Of a DNA stretch of 64,000 bases, positions 21,942 to 32,309 are shown one piece after another (position 1 is the first letter of the stretch; every line of letters starts with the position of its first letter). Both the position numbers and the translations under genes were made by a program. The notes under the pieces were generated by a model. It saw only the letters and a program-made list of their open reading frames with translations. It was not told the DNA's origin and did no database searches. The stretch is taken from assembly GCA_011947345.1 (NCBI GenBank), contig JAAVTG010000565.1:248001-312000 (forward strand). The letters run 5' to 3'. This stretch comes from Phytophthora quininea (Eukaryota > Oomycota > Peronosporomycetes > Peronosporales > Peronosporaceae).

Positions 21942-23435
21942 ATGGCGACGGAGACGACCCCGTTGACGATCAACACGAACCTGCAGCACTATGAGCGGCT
22001 GGAAGCTCGCAACCGCAACGTCCGCCGAGCATTGATCGCTATCCTGTCACTGATCGTCGCTTGTCTTGTGGTGGTGTACGTCGGGGAACCGTTGTACCTG
22101 AGGGCTCATGAGAGCAAGAGCGATGTACCCGAAGCAGTTCCGGTGAAGACAACGATCGGCGACAACGAGGTCTTCTGCGGGCTCACCACCCAAGACGCAG
22201 GCTACATCAAACTACCCAACAAGGTGGACGACCACTACTTCTACTGGTACTTTGAGTCCCGCAGCCAGCCCAGCACCGACCCGCTCGTGCTCTGGCTCAC
22301 CGGCGGACCCGGTTGCTCCAGTATGATGGCCCTGCTCACGGAGAACGGACCGTGTCACGTACTGCCGGACTTGTCTACACGTATCAACCCGTACTCGTGG
22401 ACCAACGAGAGCAACGTCGTGTGGCTCGACCAGCCCACCACCGTGGGGTTCACGTACGGCGACGAGCAGGACGCCGACGACAGCGAGGACAACGTGGGCG
22501 AGAACATCTACTACTTCCTGCAGGGTTTCTTCGACAAGCACCCGGAGCTGGCCGGCCGAGACTTTTACATCACCGGAGAGAGCTACGGCGGACACTACGT
22601 GCCGGTGACCGCGCACTACGTATGGCAGATGAACAAGCAGAACGCCGACACAACCAAACACATCAACCTCAAGGGCATCGCCATCGGCAACGGCATCACG
22701 CAGGCCTCCATCCAGCTGCCGCACTACATCGAGATGGCCATCGAGAACGCCTACAACATCACGCTGGTGGACGACGCGCAGCTGCAGGAGATGAAGCAGG
22801 CGGCTCCCGTGTGCGGAGAGATCCTGGCCCAGTGTCCGCAGAACGTGACGGCGTGCTACGACGGCACCGACTTCTGCACCGAGAAGCTGTTCGCGCCGCT
22901 GTTGTCGGCCGACCGCAACCCGTACGACATCCGCATGCCGTGCACCCGCATGGACGACCCGACCAAGTGCTACGACATGTCGTACGTGTCCAAGTACCTA
23001 GACTCCCCCAACGTTCGCGCGTCACTGGGCGTTGACTCGAAGCGCGTTGGTTCGTGGCAGGAGTGCAACATGCAAGTGAACGTGGCGTTCTATATGACAG
23101 CAGACCTGGCGAAACCGTTCAACATGTACGTCGCGGACTTGCTGAACGACGATCTACGTGTTTTGATCTACACTGGTGATGCGGATTTGATGTGCAACTG
23201 GTACGGCAACCAGGCCTGGACGAAGGCGTTGGAGTGGAAGGGTAAGGACGGATTCAACGCAGCATCCGAGACGCCGTTCATCACCTCAGAGGGCACGAGT
23301 GCCGGTGTGGTGCGGTCGTTCAACAACCAGTTCACGTTCCTGAGGGTTTTCAATTCTGGTCACATGGTGCCTCAAGACCAACCGGCAGTGGCGCTGGAAA
23401 TGCTCAACAAGTTCCTCACCAACCAAGCGTTTTGA
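21942..23435 (+). CDS. Serine carboxypeptidase 2 (S10), intact
   Basis: An uninterrupted 497-residue protein and the best complete member of the array. It begins MATETTPLTINTNLQHYERLE, followed by a membrane anchor (ALIAILSLIVACLVVVYVG) and a lumenal or extracellular stem. The catalytic domain then starts at DNEVFCGLTTQDAGYIKLPNK, a processing-like region with the conserved Cys. Motifs in order: GGPGCSSM, TENGPC, ITGESYGGHYVP (catalytic Ser), YTGDADLMCNWYGN (Asp), FNSGHMVPQDQP (His). Several N-x-S/T sites fit a secreted or vacuolar domain. There are no introns, whereas SCP5-7 each have one. It carries the CCCCC run at 23005-23009 that is one base shorter in SCP1. Confidence 0.95.
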   Translation: MATETTPLTINTNLQHYERLEARNRNVRRALIAILSLIVACLVVVYVGEPLYLRAHESKSDVPEAVPVKTTIGDNEVFCGLTTQDAGYIKLPNKVDDHYFYWYFESRSQPSTDPLVLWLTGGPGCSSMMALLTENGPCHVLPDLSTRINPYSWTNESNVVWLDQPTTVGFTYGDEQDADDSEDNVGENIYYFLQGFFDKHPELAGRDFYITGESYGGHYVPVTAHYVWQMNKQNADTTKHINLKGIAIGNGITQASIQLPHYIEMAIENAYNITLVDDAQLQEMKQAAPVCGEILAQCPQNVTACYDGTDFCTEKLFAPLLSADRNPYDIRMPCTRMDDPTKCYDMSYVSKYLDSPNVRASLGVDSKRVGSWQECNMQVNVAFYMTADLAKPFNMYVADLLNDDLRVLIYTGDADLMCNWYGNQAWTKALEWKGKDGFNAASETPFITSEGTSAGVVRSFNNQFTFLRVFNSGHMVPQDQPAVALEMLNKFLTNQAF

Positions 23436-23677
23436 ACAAGGAGATAGCATACCTCCAAATAAGAAGCCGTTCTGAAGCTCCGCCAGCCATTGAGCGTGTT
23501 CTTGCCTAAACATTTCCTACTGGTAACTTCACAATCGCAGCTAGTATCGGTCCAGAAATGAGCAGCAACAGCTTCGAACTGGCCTTTGTAGTGGTTGGTC
23601 TGCTGTGTACAATAATTCAATCGCAAGCAGAGGTGAGGCCACTTCTGGAAACGCCGGTGCATGCTCAAGCGTCGACC

Positions 23678-23889
23678 ATGACGGCCTCTGCAGCGAACGA
23701 GAGCACGCCCTTGATGGTCCACGATCGACATCTCCACCAGCAGAACCGAGCCAAGTGGTCGACGGGGACTCGGCGGAAGCTCCGGATCATGCAGTGGCTA
23801 GTGGGGTCCTCATGCTGGCACTGATCATCCGCTTGATCGGCCCCAACGGAGACTCGAGACGACTGCGGAGAGGCTACCCGAAGGACTGA
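23678..23889 (+). pseudogene. Orphan N-terminal module of a carboxypeptidase-type protein
   Basis: Starts MTASAANESTPLMVHDRH, the same E-S-T-P-L tag as the SCP proteins, then a basic stretch (TRRKLRIMQWLV). After a one-step frame change it enters a hydrophobic segment (GVLMLALIIRLIG), and stops soon after. No catalytic domain follows; the next gene is UFM1. It is either a dead end of a deleted SCP gene (the SCP2 stop is only 240 bp upstream) or a very small membrane protein of the type seen at 29629-30093. Confidence 0.5.
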
Positions 23890-23967
23890 ATGGAAGGCAA
23901 GTTGAAGTTAAAAGTAATTTTAAACAGTGGTGTGGTGCACAAAATGAATTTTATGACACGTGCCCAT

Positions 23968-23976
23968 TCATTTTCC
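23968..23976 (+). promoter_or_regulatory. Initiator-like element of UFM1
   Basis: TCATTTTCC fits the oomycete initiator YCAYTTY type and lies about 22 bp upstream of the UFM1 start codon, the normal spacing for short oomycete leaders. Confidence 0.5.
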
Positions 23977-23997
23977 AAGTCAGTTCCACGTAGCAAC

Positions 23998-24529
23998 ATG
24001 TGCGCTCTACTTGCTGCCGTCTGTGTGCTTCCTGTTGCTTAACGGCGACGTTGTTTCGTTGCAGGGCCGCCGCTAAAGTCACGTTCAAGGTCACTCACGT
24101 CGGACCCCAAGCTGCCGTACCGAGTGTATACACAACCTCTATTGCAAAGCTGCAGTAGACAGGAGACTGACCGGATATTTGACTGTAGGGTAAATGTGCC
24201 GGAGCAGGCTCCGTTCACTGCCGTGCTCAAGTATGTTGCCGAGGAGGTGAGACACTATAGAACCACGAAAGAATGGGGTGAAACGGGTGATATCAACCGA
24301 GTTATGATGATAGTTCCACGTGCCGGCCAACACCAGCGCCATCATCACCAACGGTAGAGAACTACTGGCGATATTTCCTACTGCAATGAGCGATAAACTG
24401 ATGGGTGCTTGTCGTTGTATAGATGGCATCGGCATCAACCCGTCGCAGAGCGCTGGCAACGTGTTCCTGAAGCACGGCTCAGAGCTGCGTCTGATCCCGC
24501 GCGATCGTGTCGGCGGCTGCATGTGCTAA
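23998..24529 (+). CDS. UFM1: Ubiquitin-fold modifier 1 (UFM1), five exons
   Basis: A small ubiquitin-like protein attached to lysines by the UBA5-UFC1-UFL1 pathway, acting on ER-bound ribosomes. Inferred exons are 23998-23999, 24065-24125, 24189-24246, 24314-24353 and 24423-24529. The start codon is split AT|G by the first intron, giving [10 protein letters not shown]. Later strings [33 protein letters not shown] and [18 protein letters not shown] closely match UFM1, ending in [12 protein letters not shown]1 needs a C-terminal V-G exposed by UFSP proteases, so the last residues would be removed. All other junctions keep phase. One flaw: exon 2 lacks two bases near 24091-24097 (ACTCACG where ACTCTCACG would fit), needed to continue into TSDPKLPYR. 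No long ORF reveals this gene; it was found from exon-by-exon similarity. Confidence 0.85.
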
Positions 24530-24655
24530 GCCTGAGGCAGCGTCTGGAGTTGGTTCAAATGCACTTCGGTTTGTTTTCGATATGGTATACGCGGGTGTAT
24601 TAGTATGTTTATTGCTGCAGGGTCATGAGCTCGAAGGCTTCGATGCTGCCGCGTC

Positions 24656-25638
24656 TTACAATCCCTTGTTGTAGAAGACGTGGGTGACCTCGTCCTTCTT
24701 GAAGGTGCGCTGGCGGACGTTTTCCTGCAGCTCCGGCTCGAGCGACGACACGGCCATGGAGCTGCGCTGCGGGAACAGCGCGCAGCACAGCGGCGTGGAG
24801 AAGCACAGGCACACGCCCGTGAGCAGCACCATGGTGGTGGCGTTCAGCAGCTTGTTGTTGCGGAAGGTCGGTCGCTGCTCGAGCTTGTTCATGATGACCG
24901 GCGGGATGAACATGGCGGGGGCGGCCATGAGGATGCGGGACGGCACGACCTGCGCCACGGCCTCCACGGCGGCGCGCTTGCTCTTGCCGACCTTCTCTCC
25001 AGCGGCGGTCTCCACCTCGATGCCATTGAGCAGCTCGCGCTGACGCATCAATGGGATGTTGACGCAGTTGGCGGCAGCGACGGCCACGAGGGGCACGAGA
25101 CGACCGACAAGTCCGTTGCTGAGTGCCGGACGCTTGGCCACCCAGCGGTTGAGGCCCAATGCAGTAGCAACGGACGCCGTACTGGCTGCACCGTAAGCCT
25201 GCAGCAATTGCTCCTGACTGACGCCCGTGCTGGCGTTGCGGTTGGTGTAGTTGACGATCGAGTTGAAGGTCTGGTTCATGAACTGCCAGAAGACGACGGC
25301 CGGCGTGGACCGGTAGAAGGTCATCATGCAGCCGGTGATGAGCATGTTGCCGGGCACCTGGAAGGCCATGCGGCCGGCCAGGAAGTTCTTCTCGCCCGTG
25401 TCCGGGTGGAAGGCGCTGTCCACGAGCTGCTTGGCCTTCCAAATGTCATCCTCGGGCAGCGTCGGGTGCAGGCCGGCCTTGTACTCCTCGACGAGCGTCT
25501 TGGCGGCGTCCAGCTCGGCGTCACTAGCCAGCACGTTGAGCGGGTTGGTGGTGGCCAGGAAGTGCTTGGCGCGGCCCACATAGGTGCTCTGGTCCCAGCG
25601 CGGGGCGTCCAGGTTGACGAGGGGGCGCTGACGGACAT
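24656..25638 (-). CDS. Sideroflexin, mitochondrial amino-acid (serine) carrier
   Basis: Sideroflexins sit in the inner mitochondrial membrane; human SFXN1 imports serine for one-carbon metabolism. Family hallmarks are all present: DAPRWDQSTYVGRAKHF and NPLNVLAS near the N-terminus, DSAFHPDTGEK, GRMAFQVPGNMLITGCMMTFYR, FWQFMNQTFNSIVNYTNRNA, and AAANCVNIPLMRQRE with a following hydrophobic helix series. The length, about 325 residues, is normal. The natural ATG at 25638 (MSVSAP) is one base out of frame with the rest. The C run (GGGGG at 25621-25625 on the plus strand) would need a sixth base to give MSVSAPLVNLDAPRW. For a conserved housekeeping gene this is more likely a consensus error than a mutation. 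No intron is seen. Confidence 0.92.
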
Positions 25639-25717
25639 GGTGCGCGGCTCGGGACTCGGGAAGTGTGAGGACCAGTGAAGAGCTGTTCAGATGCAGAAAT
25701 GGATTACTTTTTGGCAA

Positions 25718-26277
25718 TGTTTGCGCAAACCGATCGAGTCAAGTTCGATTTGGAAGAGAGATGCAAAGATAAAGGTCCGGTAAAACACAAAATGTATGGA
25801 CTATAGATGGAGAGGATGATTCGTTCTTGGAGGGATTTGTTGCACATGGCTACATTTCGTTCAAACCAGTCATTGTGAAAGGCAAGATGACTCTGCGAAC
25901 GCTTCCAGCCGGGACAATCAGAGTTCTTGTCAGGAAAAGAAATGGACCAGATCGAGCTGCTCTAATCCATGACGACCAGCTCATTTCCACGCACAAGTTC
26001 GATTCAAGACTTGGACCAGAATCATCAAATGGCGCAGTCCCCGTGACGAATCTCGCGTTGCTGCCGACGGCGACGTCACCACCACATTCAAACACACTCA
26101 TCTGCCAGCGTTGCCTATCTCCGTGAGCAGCGTCAAGGAGACGAGGGACTTAATCGATCCGGGCATTGAAGCTGGCGGCCCGTCCTTGCCTGTCGGGTCG
26201 GAATGTTGGTACACTGCAACGAGCCACGGCACCACCAACCTCATTCTGCGACTTGCTTGGTCGCCACCACCACCACA
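25718..26277. other. Upstream region of sideroflexin and SCP3, no recognised gene
   Basis: It contains a 99-codon plus-strand ORF (25827-26126) without a recognisable family. CTCATTCTGCGACTT at about 26240 resembles an oomycete initiator for SCP3, whose ATG is about 35 bp further on. Confidence 0.45.
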
Positions 26278-27788
26278 ATGTCCTCGGAGATCACCCCATT
26301 GCTCAACGGCCAAGTTCTGTCCCGTAGCAGAAGCTCCGACTCAGTATCGTCCGTTGCCAGCTATGCTCGAGTCCACAAGCTTCCAGTGCCGACGTTCGCT
26401 CTGATCGGAGCGTTCTGTCTGCTACTGGGCGTCACCGTGTGGCGCATCGCGATCCCCAACTCCGTGGCCGGCCATTTCCAAGCCAAGGCACTACTGATCT
26501 CGTTGACTTCCAATGGAGCTGAGACCGACTACTTCTGCGGAGACACCAAGCAGGACTCGGGTTACATCAAACTGCCCAACAAAGTGGACGACAACTACTT
26601 CTTCTGGTACTTTGAAGCTCGACGCAGTCCCGAGACGGCACCGTTGGTGTTGTGGCTGACCGGCGGACCGGGTGGGTCGAGTATGTTGGCGCTGCTGACC
26701 GAGAACGGACCGTGTCGGGTGCTGCCGGACTTGTCGACGGAGCTCCATCCGTACTCGTGGACTAACGACGCCAACGTGGTGTGGCTGGACCAGCCCACCA
26801 ACGTCGGCTTCTCGTACGGCCCCGACCCGCACGACGCCGACACCAGCGAAGACAATGTCGGAGAGAACATCTTCTGGTTCCTGCAGGGGTTTCTGGAGCG
26901 CCATCCAGAGCTGCAAGACCGAGAGTTTTCATCTCGGGCGAGAGCTACGGCGGCCACTACGTCCCTGCAGCCGCCCACTTCATTGCCCAACAGAATCGTC
27001 ACAAACCTGACGGAGCAGTGAATATCAACCTGCAAGGCATCTCGATCGGGAACGGCTGCACGAACCCGGTCGTCCAGAACCCGCACTTCATCGACATGGC
27101 AACCAACGCCTACAACGTGTCGTTCGTGAGCGAAAGCGAGCTGGTCCAGCTCAAGGCTGAAGCTGCTGTGTGTGAGAAACAAATGGAGGCCTGTCAGTCC
27201 AACACGAGCGTGTGTTTCGATGCGGAATCCTATTGCGATGATAAGCTCAGCAGTCCGTTCATCGCCGCCAAGCGCAACCCGTACGACATCCGCCAGCCGT
27301 GCCCGACCAGCGACACGGACGCGCTCAAGTGCATCGACAATGGCCCCGTCACGCCGTACCTGAACTCGGCCAACGTGCGGGAGTTTCTTCGCGTGGACAA
27401 GCGCGTGGGCGAGTGGCAGATGTGCAACTTCGACGTCAACAAAGCGTTCACCGACTCGTTCGACGTCATGCTGTCCAGCAGCTCGTTTGTCGCTGATCTG
27501 CTCGACGATGGAGTACGTGTATTGATCTACGCTGGCGACGCGGACCTCATGTGCAACTGGTCGGGCAATTTGGCGTGGCTGCAAGCGCTGAAGTGGACCG
27601 GCGCGGAGGCTTTCAACGCTGCCGAGACACACAACATGGTTATCGATGACGATAGTGCTGGATCGGTGATCTCGTCGAGTGCACTCACGTTCGTTCGCGT
27701 GTTTAGCGCCGGTCACATGGTTCCTCAAGATCAGCCTGCAGTGGCGTTGGAGATGATCAACAAGTTCTTCCAAAAGCAAGAGCTGTAA
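26278..27788 (+). CDS. Serine carboxypeptidase 3 (S10), frameshift at active site
   Basis: The start MSSEITPLLNGQ carries a perfect acidic dileucine-type tag (EITPLL). A membrane anchor follows (FALIGAFCLLLGVTVW), then the catalytic domain. The oxyanion-side motif is GGPGGSSM, with Gly where most members have Cys. At 26926-26929 TTTT replaces the TTTTT of its near-twin SCP8, which throws out the frame just before ISGESYGGHY. The Ser codon and all later sequence remain present in the next frame, through YAGDADLMCNW and FSAGHMVPQDQP to the stop at 27788. It is nearly identical, in inverted orientation, to SCP8 at 43007-44310. It is tail to tail with SCP4, with the stop codons only about 22 bp apart. 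Confidence 0.85.
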
Positions 27789-27810
27789 TTATTCTTCTTG
27801 CTGGGTAATC

Positions 27811-29328
27811 TTAATGCTTTTGGTTCGTGATGAATCTGTTTATCATCTCAAGTGCAATGAACGGCTGATCCATCGGCACTTTGTGGCCAGCCCTGAACAC
27901 TCGCACGAATGTGAATTGGGTCTCGTACGACCGGATCGATCCAACTTCGACAGGGCCCGTTTCACCAGGCACCAGCAAGTCTCGTCCCTCTGCTTCGTTG
28001 AAGGCCTTCTGGTGCTTCCACTTGAGATCCCGCGTCCATGCTCGACTTCCGTACCAATTGCACACCAAATCGGCGTCTCCGTTGTAGACCAACACTCGAA
28101 CGGAGCCTTCGTCCAGTAATTCGGCAACATATCCGTCTAAATTCTTCAGCAGATCAGCACGAAGCTGCGTGTTTGATGCGTTGGAGCATTCTCGCCACGT
28201 TGGTACTTTATCCGACACGTTGAGGTAGTTACGAACAGCATTCGAGTTGAGATACTCGCTCACTGTGCTGGTGTTGTAGCAGTCTCTTGCATCATGAGCG
28301 AAGCACTTCTTCCGGATGTCGAACGGGTTCCGGTGGACTCCCTTCAAACCGTCCAGAAGAGAACTAGAGCAGTACGTCGAGGCTTCTCCACACACGTCGG
28401 AGCTCATTTGACATTGCCGTAGTAGTCCCTCACACTGGCGCTGCTTCTTTCGCGAGCTTCAGTTGCGTCGAGTTCAGTAAGCTGATGTTGTACGGGTTCT
28501 TAACGGCCATGTCCAACGAGTGCGGGATCTGAACAACCGGGTTGACCAGTCCATTGCCGATTGAAATTCCCTGCAGATTGAGCCGAATTGTTGCGTTGGC
28601 TTCTTCCACTACGCGGTTCTCACTCCGAATGTAATGAGCTGCTGCCGGGATGTAGTGGCTAGCTAACCCTTCTCCAGCTAGGAACAGAGCTCTTCCTTCG
28701 AGCTCCGGATGTTTGTCCAGGAAGCCATGCAAGAACCAGTAGATGTTTTCCTTCACGTTTTGCTCGGTGTAGTCTGAGTCGGCTTCCCGTCCATAGGAGA
28801 ACCCGACATTAGTCGGTTGGTCCAGCCAAATGACACTGGCCGCCGTCGTCCACGAGTACGGGTTCAAGGCCGTACTCAAGTCCGCGTTCAGACTGCACGG
28901 TCCGTTTTCAGTCAGCAGCGACGACAGACTGGAACAGCCGGGACCATTGCCGGTCAACCACAAGATTAATGGGTCCTGTTCCGGAGCACTACGCGACTCG
29001 AAGAACCAGTAGAAGTATTGGTCTCCGTTGTTGGCCAAAGCGACGTAGCCAGACTCGCCGTCGTCGGCGCCGCAGCGGAACCAGTCTTTCGGGATCGGTG
29101 CTGGGGTCGCCGGCTTGGAACTGTTGAGCGGGGACTCGTGTGTATGCGTCACCTTGACCGGTGGAGGCGTCGGCGCCTTTCGACCAAAGCTGGTGGTGGT
29201 TAACACCGCGATCGCCAGCATGACGAAGGCGAAGACCGCCAGTCCGGCCAACCGACGGTGGTGGCCCGAGATCGGTCGGGGGACCGACGCGGGTCGCCAT
29301 TGCGCAGCGGAGTCGTCTCAGTCGCCAT
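27811..29328 (-). pseudogene. Serine carboxypeptidase 4, catalytic serine lost
   Basis: Starts at 29328 (MATETTPLRNGD). The anchor (LAGLAVFAFVMLAIAVLT) is reached only after a frame change near 29265. The S10 domain follows with LTGNGPGCSS (one extra Asn) and TENGPC. The nucleophile motif is G-E-G-L-A-S-H instead of G-E-S-Y-A-G-H, so the catalytic serine codon is a glycine codon and the next residues also differ. Asp (YNGDADLVCNW) and His (FRAGHKVPMDQP) remain. A second frame break at about 28431-28435 (CACAC) lacks two bases of a GT repeat before CEGLLRQCQ. Even with both frames repaired the protein would lack peptidase activity; a binding or decoy role cannot be excluded. Confidence 0.82.
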
Positions 29329-29628
29329 CTAATCGCGAAGTGGCTGAGGCGGCGACCAGGCGGGGCCTGTCAGCGAGAGGTCCCCATCGTGTCGCAGTGC
29401 GCGTCTGGATTCGAGCTGCATCTCTCGATCCGGAGTGATCTTCTGCTTGGGTGCAACACGCAAGAGTGGCTTCGCAAATCTTCAGGATCGGCGGCGTCAA
29501 ACCAGTCCGGGACCTCGTGTCAGCCAGCAACGACGGAAGAACACACGAAAGCAACGGCAAAAATGGCATTTGGGGGTCCCTTATAATCAGGCCGCTAGTT
29601 GGTTCACGACAAGTCACGTTCGCTCTCT

Positions 29629-30093
29629 CTACTGATTGTCCACAGGCTGGGCGGCATCAGCAGGCTGCGCCGGGGCAGCTTCAGCCGGTTGGACCGGAGC
29701 GGCGTCCGCCGGCTGAGCAGGAGCAGCGTCAGCAGGCTGCTCCGGCTGAGGCTGGGCCTGTTCAGGGGCTGGCTGCGGCTCCGGCACCGCGGCCGGCACG
29801 GGTTCCACAGCAGGCTGCGGGTCAGCGGGCGAGGCGGGGGCGTCCGTCGGCGGCTCAGTGGTAGGAGCCTCCGTCGGCGCTTCAGTGGGGGCCTCCGTTC
29901 GCAGAGCGGGGGCGGGCGTGGGCTCGGGCGTGGCCTGCACCGCCACCTCGGAGCTCTTGGAGCTATGGCCGCTGAGCGTGAGCCACAGCACGACGGCGAT
30001 GGCGGCGAGCACCACCACGGCCCCGGTGATGCTGATGATGCGCTTGCGCTTGAGCGCGTCCGAGGCGAGCAGCGGCGTGTTCTCGTTGGCCAT
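29629..30093 (-). CDS. Small type II membrane protein with SCP-type tag and P/A/E/T-rich stalk
   Basis: An intact 154-residue ORF. It begins MANENTPLLASDALKRKR, the same acidic dileucine tag (ENTPLL) and basic stop-transfer context as the neighbouring carboxypeptidases. A membrane segment follows (IISITGAVVVLAAIAVVLWLTL). The rest is low-complexity Pro/Ala/Glu/Thr/Gln, with TEAPTEAPTEAP and repeats of the type A-A-P-A-Q-P-A-D, probably an extended, possibly O-glycosylated stalk. There is no catalytic domain. It sits inside the SCP array between SCP4 and SCP5. It may have arisen from an SCP gene that lost its peptidase part, or it may share the same sorting route. Function unknown. Confidence 0.7.
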   Translation of the reverse strand: MANENTPLLASDALKRKRIISITGAVVVLAAIAVVLWLTLSGHSSKSSEVAVQATPEPTPAPALRTEAPTEAPTEAPTTEPPTDAPASPADPQPAVEPVPAAVPEPQPAPEQAQPQPEQPADAAPAQPADAAPVQPAEAAPAQPADAAQPVDNQ

Positions 30094-31421
30094 GATGGAG
30101 GAAGACTTGGAAGCTACGACGTGAGCTCTGCGCGGTCGATCGAGGAATGGCCCGGGAAAATCAGGAGCGCAGCCGCCGGGCTTGCGATTCGAGGGCCAGC
30201 AACCCCGAATGGGCGCGTCACGGCCAAAATATCGAACACCGCGTGGAGTATGCAAGGTAAGTATCTTTGCCGATCGCTGTTGCTCGAGGACCGGTCTCTA
30301 CGTGTTTGTCGGACCAAAATTGACGAGGCTGCACGGCGGACATGGCGCGAGCATTGGCTGCTGACAGGAGGTATGCATGCTGCTTGTGCGATGAAGGCCA
30401 TCCAGACAAGTGGAGACTCATCGCGGCACGCGAGTTCCTAGAACCTGCACCGCAGGATGCACAGCAGCCACCAAGAATTCGTATGAGCGGGCGCTATCAC
30501 TGAGTGTTTAGAGAGAGCGAGACCTGCTTGTATACAATACACCAGCAAGGATCGCTACCAGTCTTGCCTGCAGCAGTAGCCTTACTACCAGCCGAGCATG
30601 CTGTCATGTTCCTGTGCCGAGCCAACTTCGACTTGTGACGCGACCGACCTGATTCTGACGTCAGCGGATTAGGGTTATAGGTAGAGATGGCTACAAACTC
30701 CATCACCACCCAGTGAAGAAAGACTTTACAAAACAAAAAACGTTTTTCAAGGATTCCCGTCTGGAACCGGTTGGTTATCTTGAGCACGGCTCATAAAGCC
30801 TGTGTGATGAACACGCAGGCGAGGATCCACACGTACCCACATTAACTTTTGCGATTTTGCAGACCAGAGCTTTCGGGACCGGGCAAGCGCTATCGACTAG
30901 CAACGATTCCTGTTTAGGCGGGGTGGTCATGATGACACGTTTCAAGTTCGAGACCGCCTTCAGCGCGTTGAAGACATGATCACCCGGCTTGAGACTGAAG
31001 GATCAGCGAAGCGATCAGGGCCAGCTCAGCGCGCTCATCGCGCTGACAGTACTCACCAGCTAGCAGCGGCGCCAACGAGTAGGGCCATCTGCCCACGCAG
31101 ACGCTCTCAACGCAACCACTCGAGTGCCAGCTGACACTCTACGCACAGTCGCGCCATTGTCGGTCGAATAAACGCCACGAGGTGCTACCAAGCGTGGCAA
31201 GCTCATTCTAACCGCCGATTAGGAGGAACTTCGCAAGTGCATTGGTACGGCAGAACGCGACGGCACCACCTTGCCACCGGAGATCCGCAGGACCACCCGC
31301 TGCGCGAAATTCGTGTTTCAGGAACTACCGTCAGGCAAGTTTCGCTTCGCAACCGATAGCGTGTGAACTTCCGTGCAACCGCTCCTGGATAAGTTGTGGA
31401 ACGTACCAGACGGCATGACCG
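30094..31421. other. Intergenic, decayed sequence
   Basis: No gene is recognised. Short conceptual stretches (for example 31200-31340, ...RCAKFVFQELPSG in one frame) hint at an old coding or transposon remnant but are interrupted by many stops. Confidence 0.4.
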
Positions 31422-31952
31422 AACTCCGACAGCCGGAGTAGGCCAATTAAAACGAAGGCGTCGCTCGCGGTTCTCACAGGCTCCTGCCATATCGACAGTC
31501 ATCTTGATCTTCAGAATGCAGTCATTTTATCCGCAGCCTTTCTTGCTGAGCTGCGGAACACGACACAAGACAAAATTATTCCGGACTGCGAAAATACAAT
31601 TGGAGAGGCTTGTATTCTAGCAATTCCCGGAGATGATGACCATCCCGTTGTGGACGCTGTTGGTGCTCGAGTTTGTGATGGCTTAGTCCCACACACGAAC
31701 ATCGACATGGAGAAAAGAGGTTACAACTTTTTGCTGCACAAGAAACAACCCAAATATGTGAAAGTGAAATTTGAGGTACCTGAAGTTTGGTACGAAGAGT
31801 TTGCGTACGACAGCGAGAGCGATGTCAACTCTTCAACGCCAACGATGTTGTGCATTTGCGGGCAGATCGGGGCCGGTGCGTCAAACTTTATCGAGGAGGT
31901 CATTGTTCCTAAGCGGATCGATGGGTTGGACAACGTCGCGGCTACAGCTTGA
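31422..31952 (+). other. Open frame of about 176 codons, unknown
   Basis: One frame stays open from about 31422 to a stop at 31952 with no early Met. It encodes an acidic, soluble-looking sequence (for example PEVWYEEFAYDSESD and GQIGAGASNFIEE). It lies just outside the left end of MULE-1. It could be the 3' end of a decayed gene. No family recognised. Confidence 0.35.
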
Positions 31953-32065
31953 AGGTTATCCGGGGAGACGGTGTGTGCAAATATCTTGGATTTATAATAT
32001 TGTTTTTGTAGTATTGAAATCCCTAATCCTACAATTTTGTTTTGATAGTCGACTTAGAAATCTTG

Positions 32066-32176
32066 GGGCTTTTTGCGAAAAGCGGAGGCTTTCACAAGTT
32101 TCTTACAGTTTACAACTATCATTGCTCAAAGCGGAGGTCGCTGAACTTCGATTGCAAAACGAGAATGCTGTCGACT
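32066..32176 (+). repeat. MULE-1 left terminal inverted repeat
   Basis: Pairs with 34099-34211 as reverse complement at roughly 90 percent by eye, including CGAAAAGCGGAGGCTTTCAC and CTCAAAGCGGAGGTCG. Confidence 0.85.
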
Positions 32177-32309
32177 TTCGCCGACAGAAAGCTTCTATTC
32201 TTAGTTGCTGTTGCTCTGCAGCGTGCAGACTCACTTCCGATCGCGAGGTCCGGTTTCAGGGATGGCTTCACCTTCTCCATCGCCACCGACATCGCTGATA
32301 GCAGCAGGA

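Noticed and set aside
24680..25678. 332-codon plus ORF
   Set aside because: Antisense of the sideroflexin gene, rich in His/Gly/Val as expected for a shadow frame.
26595..27779. 394-codon minus-strand ORF opposite SCP3
   Set aside because: Exact antisense shadow of the conserved S10 gene; no family resemblance of its own. The same applies to 20804-21316, 22212-22724, 43613-44119, 47942-48589 and similar.
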